The notes beneath the pieces are model-generated. The model saw nothing but the letters and a program-made list of their open reading frames with translations. It was not told where the DNA came from and did not search any database. From Candidatus Dormiibacterota bacterium (GTDB lineage: Bacteria; Chloroflexota; Dormibacteria; CF-121), in contig DASZZN010000033.1 of NCBI GenBank assembly GCA_035544955.1, positions 62,001 through 126,000 on the forward strand: a DNA stretch of 64,000 bases, in the 5' to 3' direction. The position numbers were made by a program, and so were the translations under genes. This document shows positions 59,247 to 64,000 of this stretch, piece after piece. The number at the start of each line of letters is the position of its first letter. The first letter of the stretch is position 1.

Positions 59247-60749
59247 TTATTGATCGGCGAGCAACTGCGCGAGGTGAGCCATCACGCGCACGCCTGAACC
59301 GGTCGGTCCCTTCGGCACAGTCTTCAACTCCGACGCATTCTGCCAGGCGCTGCCGGCGATATCGAGGTGCACCCACGGGCGGCCATCGACGAACTCTCGG
59401 AGGAACAGGGCCGCCGTGGTCGCCCCGGCCCAGGGCACCGTTGAGTTCTTGATGTCCGCGATTTCGCTGTCGATCAATCCGTCGTAATCCGCCCAGGTGG
59501 GCAGCTCCCACAGGCGCTCGCCGGCGAGGTCACCCGCTCGGCGCACGAGATCCATCAAGGTTCGATTGTTCCCAAAGACGCCGATCGCAAGCGGGCCCAG
59601 GGTGCGGGCGATCGACCCGGTCAGCGTCGCAATGTCGACGATGTGGGTCGCCCCCTCGTTCACGGCGTAGGTGATCCCATCAGAAAGGATGAGTCGTCCT
59701 TCGGCATCGGTGTTGATGATTTCGATCGTCTTACCGCCCGAGCCGGTCACCACGTCGCCCGGCTTGATCGCTTTGCCTGATGGCATGTTCTCGGTTGTCG
59801 GCACGATGCCGATCACGTTGATCTTCGGCTTCAGCTCGGCGATCGCCAGCATGGCGCCCACCACCGCCGCGCCGCCACCCATGTCCGATTTCATCATCTC
59901 CATGTTCTGGGCCGGCTTGATCGAGATGCCGCCGCTGTCGAAGGTGATCCCCTTGCCGACCAGCGCGAGCATGGGCCCGCCTTTCCGGCCGGAATTGTGG
60001 CGGAGCACGATCATCTTGGCCGGCTCATCCGAGCCACGCGCCACGGCCAGCAGGGCGCCCATCTTGAGCCGTCTCATGTCTTCGGCCTCGAGCACCTTGA
60101 GATCGAGGCCCGTGCCCTTGACGGCCTCCTTGGCCTTCTCGACAAAGACAGTTGGGGTGAACGCATTGGCGGGCGCGTTGACCCACCCACGAATCCGGTT
60201 CGTCGCCTCGGCGAGCACCAGCCCGTCCTTGACCGCCGCCGCCGCGCTCTTTTCCCCGTCGAGGCGGATGATGCTAAGCTCGTCGATCTGTGTGACCGCC
60301 TGCTCGTGTCGCGTCTTCAGCGAGCCGGTGTCGAAGTTACTGAGTCCGATGCCCTCCGTGGCGGCTCTGGCCAGGTCAGCGGGCCCGGCGGTTGCCGCGA
60401 CGGCGCGGGGCAGGATGACGGCGACGCGGCGATGCCCGCGCTTGCGGAGGACACGGCCGGCGGACTGCAGGGCGTTGCGGAGCCTCACCAGGTCAAGCTC
60501 CTCGGGCTTGCCCAATCCGACGAGGACGGTCCACTTGCTGGGCGCGTTGCCGAGGTTGTGAACGGGTACCAGCTCCATGAACTTGCCCCGGAACTCTCGA
60601 TCCGTGAGCAGCTGCGCGATGGCGCCCTTCAGCTTCTTGTCGAGGGCGACAGCCTCGGGCGGCACCTTCGGCTGCCCTTCAAAGATCGGCAGGATGAGCG
60701 CGTCCGCTTCCGCCTTTTCAGGGGCAGTGTTCAGCAGCCGAGCCTGCAT
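59247..60749 (-). CDS. pepA: Leucyl aminopeptidase (M17)
   Basis: 500 residues from ATG 60749 (GAGGAGA about 6 nt upstream; an extension to 60770 is less likely). The C-terminal catalytic domain has VGKGITFDSGGISIKP (Lys and Asp ligands), SDMGGGAAVVGAM, NTDAEGRLILSDG (Asp, Glu, Arg) and the end GPTGSGVRV. The N-terminal macro-like domain is present. Hexameric cytosolic enzyme that removes N-terminal Leu and others using two metals. Confidence 0.94.
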   Translation of the reverse strand: MQARLLNTAPEKAEADALILPIFEGQPKVPPEAVALDKKLKGAIAQLLTDREFRGKFMELVPVHNLGNAPSKWTVLVGLGKPEELDLVRLRNALQSAGRVLRKRGHRRVAVILPRAVAATAGPADLARAATEGIGLSNFDTGSLKTRHEQAVTQIDELSIIRLDGEKSAAAAVKDGLVLAEATNRIRGWVNAPANAFTPTVFVEKAKEAVKGTGLDLKVLEAEDMRRLKMGALLAVARGSDEPAKMIVLRHNSGRKGGPMLALVGKGITFDSGGISIKPAQNMEMMKSDMGGGAAVVGAMLAIAELKPKINVIGIVPTTENMPSGKAIKPGDVVTGSGGKTIEIINTDAEGRLILSDGITYAVNEGATHIVDIATLTGSIARTLGPLAIGVFGNNRTLMDLVRRAGDLAGERLWELPTWADYDGLIDSEIADIKNSTVPWAGATTAALFLREFVDGRPWVHLDIAGSAWQNASELKTVPKGPTGSGVRVMAHLAQLLADQ

Positions 60750-60810
60750 GCTTTCTCCTCTCCCCCTCACAAAACGTTCCGTATTCTACGTGCCGCGGCC
60801 TCTACGCCAT

Positions 60811-60837
60811 GGAGCCGGCGCTGGTCGCGCCGGCTCC
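60811..60837 (-). terminator. Terminator of secreted Cys-containing protein gene
   Basis: GGAGCCGGCGC (60811-60821) and GCGCCGGCTCC (60827-60837) pair perfectly around TGGTC, 23 nt after the stop at 60861. Confidence 0.62.
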
Positions 60838-60860
60838 CTCACGCTCTGCGGTTTCGGTCG

Positions 60861-61451
60861 TCAGACTTTGCTGGTGGCGATGTCTCCGCGATTCCCGCCC
60901 AGATCCGCCGAGGCGTTGATCCAGATGTGGGATTTGAGGCCCTGGTGGGGGGAGAAGTAGCCGAAGAAGAAGCTGCACGACCCTGGGCCGCTTACGCAGC
61001 CGTACTGCGCACCTGGTCCGAAGACTGCCAGAACAAACCCGCTGGTCGTGGTGCACGGGGCCGGGATGTCGCAGCCGTGTGGGTTGTACGCGGGAGTGCC
61101 GGTTATCGTGCCATTGAAGAAGCCACCGAAGCGGCCGTGGATCCCGCTGGCCACGGTTGACCCGTTGTTCGTGCCGCTCTGGCAAGCGCCGGGGCTCGCG
61201 CCGGCGATAGTCACGAATTTTCCGTTGCTAAAGAGCTCGACCAGCCTGAAGGTGCCGTCCGCGTTTTGATGGACGACGAAGTTGCGGGTGAAGGTGTCGG
61301 CTGCCCAATTGTTCCCGCAGGTCCCTGAGTCAGTCGATGCGCTGGCGAACGGTCCGAAATGCTGGTCCCCCTCGCCCTCATCGGCCGCCGCGGCCATCGG
61401 CACCAGCGCCAGTGCGACCGCGGCCATTGAAACCATCAGCAATCGCTTCAT
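60861..61451 (-). CDS. Secreted Cys-containing protein, unknown function
   Basis: 196 residues from ATG 61451 (GGGGAGG at 5 nt). A clean signal peptide (KRLLMVSMAAVALALVPMAAAA, cleavage near residue 23). The exported part has about six Cys in three loose pairs, e.g. SGTCGNN with GACQSG, GCDIPAPCTT and YGCVSGPGSC. It has no membrane anchor. It does not match a family I know; the even Cys number and Gly/Ser/Asn-rich sequence suggest a small beta-rich extracellular domain. Confidence 0.7.
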   Translation of the reverse strand: MKRLLMVSMAAVALALVPMAAAADEGEGDQHFGPFASASTDSGTCGNNWAADTFTRNFVVHQNADGTFRLVELFSNGKFVTIAGASPGACQSGTNNGSTVASGIHGRFGGFFNGTITGTPAYNPHGCDIPAPCTTTSGFVLAVFGPGAQYGCVSGPGSCSFFFGYFSPHQGLKSHIWINASADLGGNRGDIATSKV

Positions 61452-61526
61452 GCGAACCTCCCCAAAGAACATGCGCGAAGCGGTTAAGGCCCTGTAAGTC
61501 TATGAGTGATTCGCCATCGGTTCAAG

Positions 61527-61727
61527 TCAAACGCGTTTCCGCGCCTGTCGCTCCTGGAAGCGCCGCTCCATCTCGACGAGGTCCGCGTCCGTATAGCGGT
61601 TGCGACCCAACTCGTCCTGGCGGCTCGCCGTGGCAATGCCAAGGCGGATCCATGTGGCAATCGTCGCGGGTGACACGCCAAGCTTCGCGGCGGCCTCGGT
61701 GATCGAGTAGAGGCGCTCCCCAGCCAT
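61527..61727 (-). CDS. BldC/excisionase-like HTH DNA-binding protein
   Basis: 66 residues, a single MerR-type winged HTH: YSITEAAAKLGVSPATIATWIRLGIATASRQDELGRNRYTDADLVEMERRF in abbreviated form (key ITEAAAKLGVSPATIATWIR and GRNRYTDADL). BldC and phage excisionases share this size and fold. It is followed 10 nt later on the same strand-side by the LLM gene's stop, so both are likely in one transcription unit with the LLM gene first. Target unknown. Confidence 0.82.
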   Translation of the reverse strand: MAGERLYSITEAAAKLGVSPATIATWIRLGIATASRQDELGRNRYTDADLVEMERRFQERQARKRV

Positions 61728-61737
61728 CGACCGGAGA

Positions 61738-62709
61738 CTATCGAGCCCCGGCGGGCTGCCGCAGGCCGGCGAGCGTCTTCCCCGCGAGCTCGATCGCCTC
61801 GGGATCCTCCATGTGCGGCATGTTGAAGATCAGGCCGTCCAGTCCGGCATCGAGGAGTTTCTGCGCTTGCTCCGCCACTCGGTCGGGGCCGCCGACCATG
61901 AGCATGGAGCGGACCCGTTCCTGATCGATCCCGGGCCGGTTGAGGAGTTGCTCGAGGAGCCGCTCGGCCTCCTCGTTGGTCTTGCGAATGACAAGCGTTC
62001 CGAGCCGGGTCTTGACGATCGTGCTGGGATCGCGACCAACCGTCTCGCAATGCCGCTCGAGGACGTCCATCTTGTGCCGCACCATTGCGACGTCGCCGAA
62101 GATGTTGCACATGTCGGCGTACTGGGCGACCAGTTTGAGCGTCCGTTGCTCACCGCCGCCGCCGATCATGATCGGCGGACCGTTGGGCTGGATCGGTCGA
62201 GGGAAGTTCAGCGCGCCTTCGATGCGGTAGTAGCGGCCCTCGAAAGTTGGCGCCTCATCGCGAAACATGGCACGGCAAATCTGCAGGGCCTCTTCGAGGC
62301 GGCTGAGGCGTTCCCCGACCGGCGGGAACTCATAGCCGTACCCGCGATGCTCATCCTCGTTCCAGGCGGCGCCAAGTCCCAGGATCGCCCGCCCCGATGA
62401 CATGATGTCCAGCGTCGTCACGACTTTTGCGAGGAAGGCGGGATTGCGGTACGTCACGCCCGTCACCAGCGTGCCGAGGCGGATCTTCTTCGTTCGCGCG
62501 GCAATCCCCGCCAGAACCGTGTAACCCTCGAGCATCGCATCGGTCCGGGGCCCGATATTGGGGAGCTGATAGAAGTGATCCATCACGAAGACGGAGTCGA
62601 AGCCGGCCTTCTCCGCGGTGCTGGCGAGCATGGCGACATGGTCGAAGAGCTTGTCGTCGGTTACACCCGGAAAGGTGTAATTCGGAATCTGAAATCCCAA
62701 CAGCTTCAT
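61738..62709 (-). CDS. LLM-class (probably F420-dependent) oxidoreductase
   Basis: 323 residues from ATG 62709 (CAGGAGG at 6 nt). Luciferase-like barrel: GFQIPNYTFPGV, FDSVFVMDHFYQLPN, LGTLVTGVTYRNPAFLAKVVTTLD, GRAILGLGAAWNEDEHRGYG, GPPIMIGGGGEQRTLKLVAQYADM, FGDVAMVRHKMDVLERHC (key WNEDEH and IMIGGGGEQRTL). This is the F420-type LLM group of actinobacteria and Chloroflexota. The substrate is unknown. Confidence 0.88.
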   Translation of the reverse strand: MKLLGFQIPNYTFPGVTDDKLFDHVAMLASTAEKAGFDSVFVMDHFYQLPNIGPRTDAMLEGYTVLAGIAARTKKIRLGTLVTGVTYRNPAFLAKVVTTLDIMSSGRAILGLGAAWNEDEHRGYGYEFPPVGERLSRLEEALQICRAMFRDEAPTFEGRYYRIEGALNFPRPIQPNGPPIMIGGGGEQRTLKLVAQYADMCNIFGDVAMVRHKMDVLERHCETVGRDPSTIVKTRLGTLVIRKTNEEAERLLEQLLNRPGIDQERVRSMLMVGGPDRVAEQAQKLLDAGLDGLIFNMPHMEDPEAIELAGKTLAGLRQPAGAR

Positions 62710-62741
62710 CAAGAACCTCCTGCCGGTACGATAGCTCATGC

Positions 62742-62921
62742 ATGGAAGCCGTCCGTCCGCCGGTGCGATGCCCTCACTGCAACGGCCAACCCAATTGGCA
62801 GGAAGTGCGGCAGCCCTATCTCGATGAAGACCCGCCGGGACGGTTGGGCGTTCACCCTTTGATCGGTTGGCGGTGCAACATCCGCCCGTACTTCCTGGCC
62901 GTCTCTCAGTGGGAGAGCTGA
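62742..62921 (+). CDS. Small CxxC protein, hypothetical
   Basis: 59 residues from ATG 62742, divergent from the LLM gene. VRCPHCNGQPNW gives a zinc-ribbon-like CxxC; a later single Cys (WRCNIRP) may be a third ligand. No Shine-Dalgarno, but a TACGAT box lies 9 nt upstream, as for a leaderless transcript. Short and unsupported by homology. Confidence 0.4.
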   Translation: MEAVRPPVRCPHCNGQPNWQEVRQPYLDEDPPGRLGVHPLIGWRCNIRPYFLAVSQWES

Positions 62922-63015
62922 GTAACGGGACCGCTCTCCTCCTTGTAACGGTTGTCGAAGCCAGGTAACGCCGCAGCCCTCCCGCAAGGTCGTGCGTAAG
63001 GTTCGGACGGTAAAA

Positions 63016-63053
63016 CCTCCTTAAAGACGTCGGTCGCGAAGCCGACGAGGAGG
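63016..63053 (+). promoter_or_regulatory. Structured leader that can mask the WXG100 ribosome-binding site
   Basis: CCTCCT (63016-63021) can pair with AGGAGG (63048-63053), and CGTCGG (63028-63033) with CCGACG (63042-63047), closing an 8-nt loop, with a 6-nt bulge on one side. Twelve base pairs in all. AGGAGG is the Shine-Dalgarno of ATG 63060. No known riboswitch motif was recognised upstream. Confidence 0.5.
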
Positions 63054-63059
63054 AAAACT

Positions 63060-63353
63060 ATGGGTCTCGTGAGGGTCACCCCTGAACAGCTTCAGCAGGT
63101 GTCATCGCAATTGAATGGTGGGGCGTCGAATATCGAAGGCATGCTGCGGCAACTCGCCAGCAATGTCGAGCCGCTCGGTTCCGACTGGGCCGGCGTCGCA
63201 CAGTCGCGATTCCTAGAGCTCTGGGGGCAGTGGCAACGTGATGCGGCCGGTCTCCACGAGGCCCTCACCGGGATGTCTCAGCTGATGGCGCAGGCCTCGA
63301 GCCACTACGCCGACACCGAGCAGGGCATCGCCACGAGCTTCAACAAGATGTAG
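63060..63353 (+). CDS. WXG100-family (ESAT-6-like) protein
   Basis: 97 residues, the classic size. Helix-WXG-helix hairpin with WAG in LGSDWAGVAQSRF (about 42-44). It starts VRVTPEQLQQVSSQLNGG and ends with the secretion-type YADTEQGIATSF (YxxxD/E-like: YADTE). Such proteins are exported by type VII systems as dimers. First of three consecutive ESX-type genes; the masked leader sits just upstream. Confidence 0.9.
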   Translation: MGLVRVTPEQLQQVSSQLNGGASNIEGMLRQLASNVEPLGSDWAGVAQSRFLELWGQWQRDAAGLHEALTGMSQLMAQASSHYADTEQGIATSFNKM

Positions 63354-63390
63354 CAGCCGCGGCTGATCGAGCCTAGGAGCGCATATCCCC

Positions 63391-63693
63391 ATGGAGATCC
63401 AGGTCGACCCCGCGGTGCTGGCGTCGGCGGCCGCTCGTTACCGGCAGGCCGCCAACCAGGTCCGCGACGTACAGGGCCGTCTAACAGGCGCAGGGCACAG
63501 CCTTGCCAGCCCGGCGGTAATCGGTGACATCAGGACCGCCACCGAGTTCGATCATGTCTGGTCGATCTGGTCCTCCAATCTGCGGGAGCTCGCCACCGCC
63601 CTCGACAACGTCGCGAGTGCGCTCGAAACTACCCTGCAGGCCTACACGGAGACGGATGACGAAGTGGTCTCCCGTAGCGGGGGGCCCCAGTGA
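63391..63693 (+). CDS. WXG100-like ESX partner protein
   Basis: 100 residues in a helical hairpin: DPAVLASAAARYRQAANQV, then a turn region with W-S-I-W (DHVWSIWSSNLRELATAL) and a second helix. No perfect WxG is present, as in many CFP-10-like partners. 37 nt after the previous stop. Likely the second half of an ESX heterodimer or a chaperone-like partner. Confidence 0.78.
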   Translation: MEIQVDPAVLASAAARYRQAANQVRDVQGRLTGAGHSLASPAVIGDIRTATEFDHVWSIWSSNLRELATALDNVASALETTLQAYTETDDEVVSRSGGPQ

Positions 63694-63699
63694 TCAGCC

Positions 63700-64000
63700 A
63701 TGCCAGGCATTAGCACAGGCTACGGCCGCACGGCACAGGCCTCGCCGCCGCCACAGGGCGATCCGGCCGCCGTGGCTGCTGCAGCCCGCACGTTCCACGC
63801 TGCGGCGGATGCGATGGACCGGTCGGCGCGCGACCTCGCGCAAGCGCTCGCCACCCTGACCGACGGTCCGGGCTCGTGGCAGGGTGAGGCGAGTCTCCAG
63901 TTCGCTGAACTCTCGAACTCCCTGTATGCGGGCACGGAGCAATTCGCGAACAACTTCCGAGAGCTGGCCGCCGGGCTCAACTCGCTCGCGAGCGGACTCG
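63700..64000 (+). CDS. WXG100-like protein, 3' end outside window
   Basis: ATG 63700, 6 nt after the previous stop. About 100 residues are visible: a Pro-rich start (TAQASPPPQGDP), helix AARTFHAAADAMDRSARDLAQ, then GSWQGEASLQFAELSNSL with WxG and a second helix. This is an ESX-type N-terminus. Whether it ends as a small WXG100 protein or continues into a longer secreted effector cannot be seen. Confidence 0.78.
   Translation, partial: MPGISTGYGRTAQASPPPQGDPAAVAAAARTFHAAADAMDRSARDLAQALATLTDGPGSWQGEASLQFAELSNSLYAGTEQFANNFRELAAGLNSLASGL

Overview
This is one high-GC, tightly packed bacterial chromosome segment. Soil-type Terrabacteria fit best: a form I aerobic CO dehydrogenase, WXG100 (ESX/type VII) proteins, an F420-type LLM oxidoreductase, many GTG/TTG starts and several starts that look leaderless. 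This points to Chloroflexota/Dormibacterota-like or Actinomycetota relatives, but no marker gene here fixes the phylum.

Layout. 1-5 kb: tail of a secreted protein, then two DHA2 multidrug exporters with a MarR and a PadR regulator. 5-9 kb: an OmpR-type two-component pair and two membrane proteins. 8.8-12.2 kb: a xylose/ribose-type ABC importer. 12.4-16.3 kb: GlsB-like protein, FtsH, a BTAD regulator and two small genes (DUF1059, YCII) whose leaders carry hairpins with the same 12-nt loop but different, compensated stems. 16.3-29.4 kb: a large molybdenum-hydroxylase region on the minus strand, with a form I CO dehydrogenase (coxM-S-L plus XdhC-YHS) and a form II enzyme (S-L-M) with coxD, coxE, XdhC and a molybdopterin-binding protein. 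29.4-34.8 kb: subtilase, monooxygenase-like protein, LutC and a LutB-LutA fusion. 34.8-41.7 kb: the histidine pathway, with hisA divergent from a TrpR/YerC-like gene, hisG, a hisD-hisC fusion, hisB, hisH, hisF and hisIE.

43.2-52.9 kb is accessory DNA stacked on a tRNA-Cys gene (minus strand, 52795-52868). Three good copies and one decayed copy of the tRNA 3' part lie downstream of it. The three good copies are each followed, at the same 8-nt spacing, by AGTTCACCA. Two of them, and the tRNA itself, are preceded at 46-49 nt by a GCCGTCA double repeat. This defines three tandem, small integrative elements sharing ends. Each carries one or two genes (GH94-like phosphorylase; an unknown protein plus a truncated integrase; a cytochrome b/sulfite-oxidase fusion), and none has an intact recombinase. 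An Rhs scrap lies beside the tRNA.

53-62.7 kb: a branched-chain-type binding protein, a 1097-residue ATPase/cyclase, two peptidases, a secreted Cys-containing protein, a BldC/excisionase-like HTH and an LLM oxidoreductase. 62.9-64 kb starts an ESX-type gene set: three consecutive WXG100-like genes, the first behind an mRNA fold that would mask its Shine-Dalgarno sequence; the third runs off the window.

The strongest candidates for something undescribed are the tRNA-Cys mini-element array, the paired constant-loop hairpins, and the masked leader of the ESX locus.
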